Shown here: positions 1-11,500 of the stretch, in pieces
Layout of the letters: each line of letters starts with the position of its first letter
Numbering within the stretch: the first letter of the stretch is position 1
Source: Alentia gelatinosa
Taxonomy: Eukaryota; Annelida; Polychaeta; Phyllodocida; Polynoidae
Length of the DNA stretch: 64,000 nucleotides
Direction of reading: 5' to 3'
Assembly (NCBI GenBank): GCA_950022655.1
Contig: OX465579.1
Location: forward strand, 49,021,950 to 49,085,949
The notes under the pieces: generated by a model
Seen by the model: the letters and a program-made list of their open reading frames with translations, nothing else
Databases searched by the model: none
Told to the model about the DNA's origin: nothing
Made by a program: the position numbers and the translations under genes

Positions 1-1429
1 TGATAATTTGACCCCAGTATGGATGGGACTTTTTTCCCGGAATCTCCTGCAGGAGATTCTGACATGTCAGAATCTCCCGGTAGCCGATTCCAGGTGCTCT
101 ATACATTTCCTATGGAGACTCCGTATTTGGTGGGTAATAAAAGGCAAAAATAGCTGATGGAATAGAGTAGCAGTGCAAGGGGCTTCTAAGATAAAGCAAC
201 TAGATACAATGAAGTGTTCAATGTAATTACAGTTTACAACCATTTCCATTTGGTTAGATCCCATGTTTAAGAACTTATCTAGCGCTTCATCAATGTGGTT
301 TTGAGAAGATAATGATTTAGGATCATATAGATTTACCTCACAGATTGAAGCATAATGATATTTGTACACCAAGCTAAATAATAAAAAGACACATGGACCG
401 GGGACATTTTCTGAGCATGCCATTGTCAATATGTTACATAGTAATAATACCTTATATAAAGAATCTGGAATTGAAATTATTTCTGAACAATTTTTCTGTA
501 GATTATCATACCCAACTAGCGACTTCGTCGTTACAGCCTATGAACGCGCTATCTAGTGGAAGTTCGCTGCACTACAGGGTATAATCTTGTTAGGTTGGCC
601 ACTACCTCTGTCTCCACCCTGATCCGACTGGTCGGGTTTAATCACATACGATATCTGTAGTATGTGCCTCCATGTTTCGTGTTGTATCCAAACCGGCAAC
701 CAAAGCAAACGCTAGGGCGCACGGCAGATCATGAATATCCATGATTTTGATGGTGGTGGCCAAAACTCTGTAGACGAACCAATGTTGAACTGCAGTGTGA
801 TTTAGGGACCAGCGAAACTTGCGCCATAAGAGAAAAGTTAATCCTAGTAAAGACCTACGCACATTAACAGCAGGTCTACGTTTTCCTGCACACGGGAATC
901 TCACTCTCGTAGCAGTTCAATTACCATGGACAGGTCTAATTCGCTATGTGATGTAGCTTTTTATATATAGTTGGTAATACAGCCTTTTAGGCCTATGGCT
1001 ATCACTGTATAGCAACTACACATACACGAACATCAAGAAGGTGCATGTAGTACTGTATTCTGAGTGCTTTCTATAGCTGTTTTTCCATTCAGCGCCGCCA
1101 TGCGGTCATGTTGCATGGCAACGCGGCCGTTCGGCCAAACATTGCGCTGTCCGACTGCGCTGTGGCTTTCTCACATAGGGTGTGAGTGGCGGGTATGAGA
1201 GCAGAGGTGTTGTTTTCTTCCAGATATGAGTGTTGTTAGAACAAGTGAGGACACTCTCAAAACAAAGACAGGTTGTCCACACTTCCGAGTTGATTATTGT
1301 CTCAGATTTAGACATAGTTTAGTTGCTTACAGAGCTTACACAATATCATGCATTATGACACCTCACTGTTGACTATGGATTAGGGCTGAAGGAGGTGTCT
1401 GGGGGGTTGAAAACACTGCTTTATAGGCA

Positions 1430-1430
<1 letters not shown>
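1..1430. other. Gene-free stretch
   Basis: I see no coding region here on either strand. The short open frames have no recognisable domain and no splice context. A small palindrome near 45-100 (AATCTCC / GGAGATT, repeated) is the only structure noticed. Confidence 0.5.
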
Positions 1431-1432
<2 letters not shown>

Positions 1433-1498
<66 letters not shown>

Positions 1499-1545
1499 TT
1501 ATACACATATATGTATATGTATATATATTATATATACATATACAT
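1433..1545. repeat. TA microsatellite
   Basis: A run of alternating TA extends from about 1433 to 1484. It decays into interrupted TA/CATA up to about 1545. Further TA/CA-rich low-complexity DNA continues to about 1850. Confidence 0.9.
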
Positions 1546-1549
1546 AATA

Positions 1550-3750
1550 TAACGATCTTATTGTAAATGAAAGGATTTCCCTAAGCCTTAGGCTAAAGAT
1601 TACATGTGTACACAGATGCAGATGCCCATTTTAGTCATTTCTGTTATTGCTGTTTTTGCTCTTATATATATATTACATATATTTCTGATCATTTTAATTT
1701 ACAGAGCCATTTTTCCTAATGAATACATATATTCATATAGATATATATGTGTATATATTTGTATATATACACATATACATAAATACACACATTACATATA
1801 CATAGGTATTGTACATTTATGTATAAACATACATGTACATTACATATATGACATTCCCAATGTGATAAGAGGTATATATTGGTAGATTTTCATATGTAAG
1901 ATTGGTGGTATTTCTTCAATAAAGGAGCTTATCTAAACAATTACTTAATTATTATTGAGACAATATATATATTAAACCCACCAAATTATAGCTGGAATAC
2001 CAAAGAATACAATGCAATCAAGGTATTGTCCCTAAAGTTAATACAAATGTATTCTACAAACCTTTAACGCCTATGCACTCAGTCTTCCAATGCTAAAGAA
2101 TACGTTACTAGGTGTATGCTTGACTGCACGCATTGCGTAACCGGGCAGATAAGGTGCGTCACTAGCCTGTGGAAAAAGGCCTATTACCTACTAGTAGTTG
2201 CTCAATGCCAGCCGAAGAGTTCTTACATAATTCAATTCACAGCATTCTCCTAATATCATTAGAGACACAGTACCTTAGGAAAATACATGTACATAATTTC
2301 CTGTAATTTCTGTAGACACTTCTTTTTCAATATAATCGTGATATCAGTATGAGGAATGACCATTGCTGCAGAATTATACCCCCGATCTAATCCTATCTAG
2401 TGATTCATTAATTAATTAGGCCGGGCTCCAGGCGAATACATCGGGACGTGCGTCTTAGCTCTCTCCTTCATTAGAGGCCTGGACTGAGCTGTCGTGGTGC
2501 TGCCCTCTCGTGGCCCACGATCAGCTGTCCTTGACCTTGGGGCTCTTAGAGACCCGGAAGTAATGACCCGGATGAGCGGCCCGCTGTTGATGACATGGCG
2601 GCCGCTAGGGGGACGCAAGCCCAGTGCGCCCTTATTGATTCAGCTTCCAGGGCCGCATGCGCAGCAGGGCCCTAGTTTTGAAAACCAGAACGGCGTCGTC
2701 TTGACCTCTTTTGCAACATCAACAAAAAAGTGTAAGAAATAAAAACATGGCCACGCGAACACATCCCTGGCCGCTGGCGATAAGTGCATCTCGGGGCGTA
2801 GGGCTAGTGTTACTCATCGATGGTGTGTGGCGCTGCCGTAGGAACTCGAATGGACATAATAGTGTGATCTATCACTAGTAGAATGTACTTACAGCAGTGT
2901 AATAATGAAGTGTCTGCCATACTTGATGCGCCCCCTCGTTTTTTTTACACCCTGTTCGCTATGGTGGGGGCGCCCGGCCCATCCTCGCAAATACTTATTG
3001 GCGCCCAGTTAGTGATGTATGCCATTTTTGTCTCCGCATGGCTGAGATAGAGCCTAACTACGCGACTAACCGCCTTGTGGTTTTATGTGCTGTATACATA
3101 TGGGGAAATAAATTAAGGCGGCCGTCTCGTAACGATGGTATTGAACATTAAAGGAAGAAACATGTGGTGCTGCAGAGGTCCCAGAGTCCGATACAAGTAT
3201 TGCCTAGCTGTAGGTTCACCCGTCACGGCTATGATTCCTAGAATCACATAATAGCTAAGAGATGGAATCTGTGTTGATGGTTGTTCTTTAAATACATCAT
3301 GGAATTCCGAAAAAAAAGTTTGATGATATAATTAGGACTTGGTCAGGTTAAAGGTCAAATGTTAGACACTGGAGTTAAAAATATAAGTAGAAAATAAGGA
3401 ATAAATAATAAATCTTCGCATCCAGTTCGAAAAAGGAAAGAAGACACGACATACAGATTCACCTAGTATAACCCCACCTAACCTACAAAGATTTGTCTGA
3501 CGCATGAAAATACATGTACTAAAAGGCAAAACGTTAAGCACAATATGGAATTTAAATCCCAAAATATAGAGGTTTTTTTCAACAAGAACAACTACTTGTT
3601 TCACTCTTGTTTTTAGCGGGATTATGAATTTAATTGTTGCTTCAGTGGGTATAATGTGCTCAATTCTGAAGATTATACTTTCTTTCTGTGACAATAAACC
3701 TAGGAGAGCAACAAACAGCACCTTCCAGTGGTAAGGAGTGGTAAGGAAGT
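1550..3750. other. Gene-free stretch
   Basis: No supported gene. 2400-3000 is locally richer in G+C than its surroundings, and it carries two short overlapping open frames on opposite strands with no recognisable domain. I could not assign it to a repeat family. Confidence 0.4.
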
Positions 3751-3753
3751 ACT

Positions 3754-3902
3754 ATAGAGAAACAGGCTTACTGTCTCCGTACGGATAAAATACTTGGTAA
3801 AATCGGCGATCAGATGAACCTCTGCCTCCGGCATCGGTTCATCTGATCGCCGATTTTACCAAGTATTTTATCCGTACGGAGACAGTAGGCCTGTTTCTCT
3901 AT
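3754..3902. repeat. Near-perfect 67-bp inverted repeat (hairpin)
   Basis: The left arm is 3754-3820 and the right arm 3836-3902. They are reverse complements with a single mismatch (CTTAC versus CCTAC near the outer end) around a 15-base loop. Transcribed, this would be a 149-nt hairpin; as DNA it could extrude a cruciform. No coding potential. It is most likely a foldback-type mobile element. Confidence 0.85.
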
Positions 3903-4953
3903 TATTATATATACCTTAAAATATCCAATTTTTAACCATGCTTCTGGGGGAGTTTTTGGATTTTGCCGCCGTACATGCCCCGTACGCCACATACATACCC
4001 CGTACGTCACCTAGGTGTCGTACGGATATAAATACGACATGGGTAGGAGCGGGCCGTATGTGTAGGATATACTACCACAGGTATATGATAATAGTGCCAT
4101 CAAGTTCCTTGCCTATAGTCTCAGATCATGACTTGGATCAGAAAACATCACAATCATCATTTGAGCTTGTGAGTGTTAGATCTCAGAATCATATGAAGTC
4201 TATCTATTGAGGTGTTGGATCAGTAACTGTTAATAGCTTGATGTTGCAGCAACCAATACCCATCAGACATTCTGCATTATCAAGCAGATTCGATATATTC
4301 AAGGTAGGAGGGACAAAGATTATTATAATTGAGGCACCATCACATAAAACTTGAAATTTTGAACTCACACGTCTGTGCAGGCCATGATTGCAGGACGTTA
4401 GGGCCCACCACCTGAAAGTCGGGACGTTAGGGCACAGCTGAGACAGTGGGTGTGAAAGTCTCAGTCGCGCAATGACTGCACCGCGATGCTGCGTTCACAC
4501 CTGCGTCACCGGGAGGGAGAAATAGCATAACTGGAGGTTAGGGCCTACCTATTTTTGCAGAATTGGTCAATGTTCGTTAGTTTGTTTGTCAAAAATGTCC
4601 ATAAAGCCTTGTTCCCACTTAGTGATGTTGGGGCATCCAGAGGGCTCCCATCGGCGAGTATAAGCCAAAATTTCCAGGGATTTGCAGTCGCCAAGTGAGA
4701 ACACAAAATGTTGCGACTGTTGCTTGGGCTTGAGTCGGCGACTGGATTCCATCTAAAGAGGGCCCCAGTGTCTTGCGATTTTATTTCAAACATATTTGAA
4801 ATATATCTGGGCATAGTCGCTGACTGGCGCCTCACCCCTGCTGTGACCTGGACTTGTGCCCGGCTGTAGTCCCAGGGGAAGGATTCTCCAAATGGGAATG
4901 GGCATTGACTGTCAAAAATGAATTGGTTTCATAGATCTTGCAATGCTATCGAT

Positions 4954-5244
4954 GAAAGCGTTACAGTCCTATTTGCTTCATCTCCTACCGTTCTAAATGT
5001 GTTACAGTTTGGACCCGCAATACTGTTCAAATTCTGTTAACATGTTACTGTAAAAGCATTAGCATTCTCATCCCTTTACCACATTACCATCACTGCATAA
5101 TGGTTCTAACCCAGATACCATATCACCATTACCACGTTATCTTCCAAATCTCGTTACCATTACTGCCATTAGAGAGTAACACGGTTAGAACAGTAACTCA
5201 TTTAGAATGGTAGGAGATAAAGCAAATAGGACCGTATGGCTTTC
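4954..5244. mobile_element. Inverted-repeat element, 52-bp arms
   Basis: Arms at 4954-5005 and 5193-5244 are reverse complements with a few mismatches; both contain the word TCCTATTTGCTT or its complement. The interior and right flank are full of variants of TTAGAATGGTAA, the same word that ends the arms. It looks like a non-autonomous foldback element whose subterminal motif has been amplified. No target duplication was identified. Confidence 0.7.
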
Positions 5245-6240
5245 TTATATAGCATATTGCAGTCAGAACGGTAAGGCAGTAACAGGGTTAGAATGATAAG
5301 CCAGTAATGGGGTTTGGATGTAAAGCACTTTGAAAGGTCAGAATGGTAATGTAGTAATTTCAAGGGGCTTAGGATGTAACGAGGTTGGAATGGTAAAGCG
5401 GTAACTAGGTTAGAATGGTAATGCAGCTAGAATGGTAGTGAAGTAACAGGGTTAGGATGCCACAGTGTTAGAATGGTAATGTGGTATCAGGGTTAGAATG
5501 GTAATTTGGTAATGGTAACATAGTTGAAATAGTAACAGGGTTAGAAAGGTAACATGGTAACAGGATTACATAACCTAATTAGGTCGAGAAAAATAATAAG
5601 TCATACAGTTACCGATAATGAACTAGATGTGAGGGATAAACACCTAGCTATGATAAACAAGCATTGATAATAAGATATGGTAAAGGTAAGACAGTGCATG
5701 TAAGCACTGAGGCGCAAGTCTCTGAGTCCTCCAAACACCAGGGGAGTAGAGTAGTGTAGTTAGAGGAGGTAGGAAGGGGAGCGTGGCAGGGCTGCTGCCA
5801 TCTCTGTAGTGAGCACCCCTAGCGTTGCGGGGGCGGAAATGGTGTAGAGCATGGAGGCATTGGAGGCCCAGTCCCCCAGCTCCCTTATACGGGGTTCTGG
5901 TACTCCCATCTGCCAGAGGAAGCTTGCCCCCCTCTCCTAAAGCTGTGGGAGCCAAGGGGGCCAGTGTCCACACCGATGCCGTGTGAATCTCCGTAATAGG
6001 GTATTGTGGTTAGAAACATATCATGGTAATGGGGTTGGAATGGTAATGCAGTAATGGTAAAGTGGTTAGAATGGTAACGTGCTAACAGGAATGAGGCAAC
6101 GGTAACGGGGTTTGGATGTAACATAGTCAGAGATATAACGCGTTCTTAGGTAGCATAATGATTTAAGAATGTAACGGATTAATTGATAATGTCTTCTAAG
6201 GTAGAGTAACACGATTAGAAAATCATGCTAGGTAACGGTA
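5245..6240. repeat. Degenerate GTTAGAATGGTAA repeats with a unique insert
   Basis: Imperfect copies of GGTTAGAATGGTAA(T/C)G recur from about 5245 to 5580 and again from about 6000 to 6240. Between them, 5640-5990 is an unrelated, more G+C-rich block with no recognisable protein. The interruption suggests insertion into, or capture within, the repeat array. Confidence 0.6.
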
Positions 6241-6981
6241 AAGGCTTACCCCCACCAACGTTGATGGTCTACGATGGACCTCCCGATAGGCTACGATTAG
6301 AAATGGCAAAATTGTAGCCTATCGCAAAGTCCCCGATGATTCTATTCATGGACTTGGATGTCTATCGTAGGCTGTCGGAACGGCTTTGAAGGACAAAAAA
6401 CGTAGACCATGGTCCCGATTGGCTCACGATTAAATTCTGCATAAATTTAGATCTGAAGCAGAGTTTTTATATTGAAAAATTATATAATTTTGGAAATGAA
6501 TGAATCTGAATAATCTTTTAAAGTTATTTACAACTTATTATGATATTATGTTTCAGTCAATAACATAATCAAATTGAAAAATAAAACTGAGGTAGAACCA
6601 TAATTCCATTATGAAACTATTATTTTTCAGGCCCTTAGACTTAATCAAATACTATCATCTTCATGGAGATTATATCTCTATACGCACTTTACCTAATTCC
6701 AGAAGTTCATAATTTTGCATTAAGTATTTCAGCCGCATGAGATAGTTTCCCGTTAAATTGGCTACAATAGGCTTCGGGAGAGAATGGTCGAAACCACCAA
6801 AGAGATTGATAAATTCCAACCAGACACTGAAGACAATGCGGTTGAACAAAAATGAGATTACCCAGAGTAATCACCCGAAATCAAATAGTGCTCGAATAGT
6901 CCATAAAATATAAGGCTAAATGTACAAACAAATATGATTTAACAGAGCAATAATACTGTAGGTATATCCACTGTATGCTAT

Positions 6982-7131
6982 AGAGGAAACCTATGAAAGT
7001 TTAGGATCTGAGCCCGTATCCCATCGAGTTTGAATCACATAGTAATTCACAAGGCGAAGCCGCGTGAATTATTATGTGATTCAAATGAGATGGGATCGAG
7101 CTCTGACCAAAAACTTGAATGGGTTTCTGAA
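6982..7131. mobile_element. Hairpin element A (shared apex)
   Basis: Long imperfect inverted repeat: the arms run roughly 6982-7055 and 7059-7131 and meet at the apex AAGGCGAAGCCG. It abuts the MITE at 7132. The same apex, and the same hairpin-MITE order, recur at 30302-30584 in reverse orientation; a third hairpin with a related apex lies at 23184-23302. Confidence 0.7.
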
Positions 7132-7275
7132 TTTATCTCACCCTTAACATTGACTAATGAGCTAACATTTGTGACATTATCCCCCATTGGATATTTTTCC
7201 TAAATATCTAATGGGCGTTAGATACGAGTTCCCAATGTTAAGTCTATGGAGAAAAAATATCTGGGGTGAGATAAA
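7132..7275. mobile_element. MITE, TTTATCTCACC termini, copy 1
   Basis: 144-bp element bounded by TTTATCTCACCC and the complementary GGGGTGAGATAAA. Its reverse complement aligns with 30302-30444 over most of its length, including the shared words CTCCATAG/GTCCATAG, CTTAACAT and AACTCGT. No open frame, so it is non-autonomous. Confidence 0.8.
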
Positions 7276-8510
7276 CCATAAAAGAATAGGTCTACGCAAG
7301 CTACTGGACAGCATCTATACGGATTGAGATTCCTTATTAACCAGGCCATCGTGCACACACATAGCATACATAGCTCCCCTCAATACAAAAAAAAATTGAC
7401 ATTGCATTAGTTCAATTTTTTGTTTTCCAATAATAAACAACCAGGAAATGGACTGTTTCAGTAAACGAAGAAATCACAACATGAATACTCAGAGTTACCT
7501 ATATCCTGATAATCTTTGGCAGAATTTATGAACTTCATTGTTCATGGTGACTGAAGGAATGGATAGAAAGCATAAAGAAAAAAAATCCCCCTCCTTACGT
7601 AGTATTTTTTTGATTATGTAACCAGAAACACACCTATTTAATTTTTCGGCCTCAAGGTACAGGATTTTTCCATACATTGCCATACTCTTAATGACTTACT
7701 TTACCTTTTCAGTTGTAGCATTGTCTTCAATTTCGCTAGGGAGTTAATCTTTTGTTACTAGAGCAGATAAGTTTCTCTTACTCTTCGTCTCTATGATTGT
7801 GGCAAGTCACGGTTGTTTCTGTCCTTTCAGTATAGAAACCAATCTCCCCGAGGTTTCACTGACTGAAATATCATTTCTTTTTTCAAAAGCAATTGGATTG
7901 AGTTGCTCCTAACCTAAACCTGGCTAAAAACCGACTGTACACAGTAATCTGGTATGGACGGTAGTTGTCCTTTGAGCTTATCATCCCCCATAGCAGCCAT
8001 AGGGTCCCACCTCCCCTTTGCTTACTGGACTAGAATGCACCCTAAAAGATGCTGAGGCTTATGGGGAGGTAGGTTCAAACCTCAGAGCATAAGTATTTCC
8101 AGAGACCTCCCCGGCTGCCTCTATATTATTATGGTCTCTGGGAACATGTGGACTTACCTTTCCCAATCACACACGCTTCAGATGCCAACGACGGCGGCTC
8201 AGCAATGTTCACCACTAAGTTAAGGTATTGTACATGTACACTCCTGGGTAGTGTAAAAAAGGTGATTTTGACCATTAGAAACACAGGAGTATGAACCTAA
8301 TATGTACCCTCAAAATCCATGATGATTGTGGTTGGGGTAGAGCATATATAATTTGAGTATGATCAACGATCTAGTCGACCAGTGAGGGAGGCACACCATA
8401 CCCTCAAGTGGAGCAACTCGCTTGAGCGCGTATTCAATTAGGTCAGTACCAACCCTGCGTGTCCGAACCTGTCCAACACGATTTAAGCACATCACAGCTT
8501 AGGAACTTTG

Positions 8511-8608
8511 GATTAGTATGCGTCCAGAAATTGACTCAGACCCATAGTTGTTTATATATATATATAAACAACTATGGGTCTGAGTCAATTTCTGGTCGCA
8601 TACTAATC
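8511..8608. repeat. 98-bp near-perfect palindrome
   Basis: Arms 8511-8559 and 8560-8608 are reverse complements with one mismatch and essentially no loop; the centre is TATATATA. An outer pair, AGCTTAGGAACTTTG (about 8497-8511) and its complement (about 8634-8648), frames it asymmetrically, leaving extra unpaired DNA on the right. Probably a foldback mobile element; it should form a cruciform readily. Confidence 0.85.
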
Positions 8609-9644
8609 TCACAACTTTTTAACCATGCCTCGACAAAGTTCCTAAGCTTGACCGCGCCAATCCTGGCCTAGCGGAATTGAAAGGTGAGTGAATCACGGGA
8701 TGGAAATTTATTGGGTAGCAACGTAATTTTAAATGAAAAAATTGCCTTCTCGCCATCAGTCTATAATACCAGACCCCTTGTTTTCTGCAAATGTCAAAGA
8801 ATAATATCAACGTCAAGAATAAATGTATGGGTATAGAGTACAGACAGATAAGTAACTAATGACGTCACGTCGAACGACAGATCCTCTATTTTTAGTCGCC
8901 GCACACACTATGTCAACCTGGCTTTCAGCTTTCACACTCGCTGACAATGTTTGCCGTACGCATCGCGTCCTTTGCGTCGCTTCAAGTCATGTCACAATAC
9001 CTCTATTGACGTACGATGTCAATTACACCTTCGTTACGTCACGCTGGCGTCGCCTCTTGTCGACGCCCACTTGCGTGTCGGAGGCTTTGTTTTCCGCGCT
9101 TCCGCTTCCTGTTACAAGAGTGGCAGGACTGAATAGGTGGAAGGTAATCAGAGGGAGAGACGCCGGGGTTGGTGTCTGGTGTGTGATGCTATGCCAACAA
9201 TGACCACAATATCAACAGCTATGAATTGAAAAAACCCCAGTGTGATGGATATGTCTGCATGCTAAAAATACGACGTATATTCTAGTTTATTTCTTTGGGT
9301 AATTACTAAACAAGTTGTTATATTAGAGGGCCTGCTGGTTCTACTATTGTTGGTCCATTACCCTGCTCCCTGCGCCACTATTATGGAATGTTCGTTTGTT
9401 AAAGGTGCAGGCACAGTCGACTGCTAGGTGAACAATAAAATCCAAGGCGGTCATGCTCCATTTAATATAGTCAACCGTCTGCAGTGGCACCCTTTGATAA
9501 TATCAATAAAGCCACCACATCTAGACATCAATTAAGAAGACTTTACCGACTTTCTCATGTATATTACATATATGCGATGTTAGAAATTTCATTAGAACGA
9601 GACCTTGCATGTCTAGCTGATTAAAAAAACCTGCTTTGATTTTT

Positions 9645-9966
9645 AGATTTTTGTTTGTTTGTTTAGTTTGATTTAACGTCCAGTCAACCATGATAGGTCC
9701 TTGCCAGACTTTCTCAAGGTTGTTTTACACCACAAGGGTGGTGATCGAATCTATGTGATGAATTCAGGTAGTAATCTCACCCCCACACATTTACCGAGGT
9801 GAGAGGTCTTTTACTTCCCACACCACATAGACATGGTATCAGAAAGATTGGCCTTTGATATAGCAGTAAATTTACCACTGCTGGGGGTGGGATTCGAACC
9901 CACAAAGTCCTACAACCTTGGTTACAAGAACAGTGCCCTAACCGCCGAGTTGACTCCCCATCCCTT
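9645..9966 (-). mobile_element. tRNA-derived SINE
   Basis: Read on the minus strand, the element starts with a tRNA-like head. It has a degenerate A box containing CTCGGCGGTTAG and a B box GGTTCGAATCC (complement of 9890-9900) that fits the consensus exactly. The B box is followed by CCACCCCC, as in a T arm. A body of about 230 bases ends in a tail with GACGTTAAATCAAA and CAAA repeats. The order RNA polymerase III promoter, body, short A-rich repeat tail is diagnostic of SINEs. It is not a functional tRNA: the cloverleaf does not close at the acceptor end. Confidence 0.8.
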
Positions 9967-11384
9967 GATCTTTAGAGACATATGATGGATTGGTACTTAT
10001 CTCAGAAATCATTAGGTAAAATGACCATCTAAAATGTACTGGGCCCCTTACCTTCTGTCTAACACCTTAACTGATGATATAAAAAAACATCTTAGAAGCA
10101 GTGAATATTGCGTGGTGGACAAATGACCTTTTAGGTTCAACACAGATCGATGGAAATCATACCGGGACGCGTCGGAGTGAGTCGAGTTTTATGGACGGTA
10201 TGTGACAGCAAATCAGACCTGGGGCTGATAGACTGTAAACAGCCGGACCGCCACCCAATGTGCTGACCATTTATACTAACCCTACGTAGTGGGGTCTAGA
10301 CATGTGATCTGTAAGCACTCGGTACCACCATCCAGCCTCCCTTTGGACTACTGACTGAAGTAAACCCATAGCACAAAATCATAGGCATTGCGTCTTTTGC
10401 TCACCGGTGCAGGTGCCCAGTTATTGCGCCGCTTACCTTGCACGGTGTCTCTAACTCGTCAGTAGCAGGGAGGCCTGGGTGAGGTAAAAACGTACTGAAA
10501 AAGCCTCGCGTGATCTGTAATTCAAAAAATATTTTAACTTTTGCTGGTGGTAAACAATATCCACACTGTGAGGAAAGGTAGGTTGAACACAGTGCACAAT
10601 GAAAAAAAGCCCCATGGTAGGTTAAATTCACTGATGAAGAGACCATGCACAGCACTTTTTCATTCAAGGCTACCAATGTCTGACTTTCTACTGACAGTTT
10701 TCTTAATGGCGAATGTAGCTTGCATCATTACATTAGACATTGCCTGATATTCAAACTGGATGCTATGGATTGTCATTCCTTCGAACTTTTGTTAGAGTGT
10801 TCCCTATTGCATATCAATAATTGTGATTTGTCTGCCCCCAGTGTTTGGTATGCCACTCCTGTGACTCTTTTATATCCTAGTTCGACTCATAGCCATATTC
10901 GAGAGGGTCATATTCTAGTTTCTAATAACAGCAGAGAAAAAAGAGAAAAAGAAAAGGATGACAATCTCGCTCAGCGAACATTGGAAAAGGTTTGTACGGC
11001 GAGTACGTACTTTATGTGTTGCCGGCTTATAGCTGGTTCGAAGAGAGATGGGAGTTTGGATCGTTTACGATAATTGCTACTGTCGGCACGCAAAACCTGC
11101 GAGGAACACATGCGATCTACTGTAGGAAAAAACACGACGCTCGAACCAGCGCTCAGTGCCGCTATGCATTAGACAGGGCTATCACTGCGCCAAAAATAAA
11201 ATCCCCCTAAACTAAACGCCCCAATTCTGCTTTTTAAATTCCTTTTTACATAATTTGTATTGTATATGGAAATGTCTAAAGGTAGTCTTGACAGAGCGTT
11301 TTACATGTATGGCAACGTCTGTGTTACCCATAGCCCTTTTGCGCTACAATGACAAATATGGAATACAATTATTTCTATAATAAA
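9967..11384. other. Gene-free stretch
   Basis: No supported gene or repeat. Open frames near 10541-11210 have no recognisable domain. Confidence 0.4.
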
Positions 11385-11500
11385 CTTTGCCTGAAGAAGT
11401 CTGATTAAAGCAGACGAAACGTCGCACAACTTCCCACCAACTGCCCCTTATCTCGATGTAACTTTACCCCCAATAAACCAACTTTAACAAGAATCAGCCT
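11385..11500 (+). mobile_element. Penelope-like retroelement tail with a conserved RNA stem
   Basis: Contains CTGAAGA (11391-11397), one extra A, a 5-bp stem GTCTG/CAGAC closed by a 7-base loop, then GAAACGTC (from 11416) and AATAAA further on. This CTGAAGA-stem-GAAACG arrangement is what I recognise from terminal regions of Penelope-like elements, and it resembles a hammerhead core. A second copy with different but still pairing stem bases is on the minus strand near 35.25 kb. No reverse transcriptase or GIY-YIG domain is nearby, so this is a truncated copy. Confidence 0.55.

Noticed and set aside
4545..4835. 96-codon minus-strand frame
   Set aside because: The DNA has inverted words (CAGTCGCCAAGTGAG / complement-like) typical of a decayed MITE and the protein has no recognisable domain.
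9880..9966. Functional tRNA gene
   Set aside because: B box is perfect but A box is degenerate and the acceptor stem does not pair; the attached body and tail make it a SINE.
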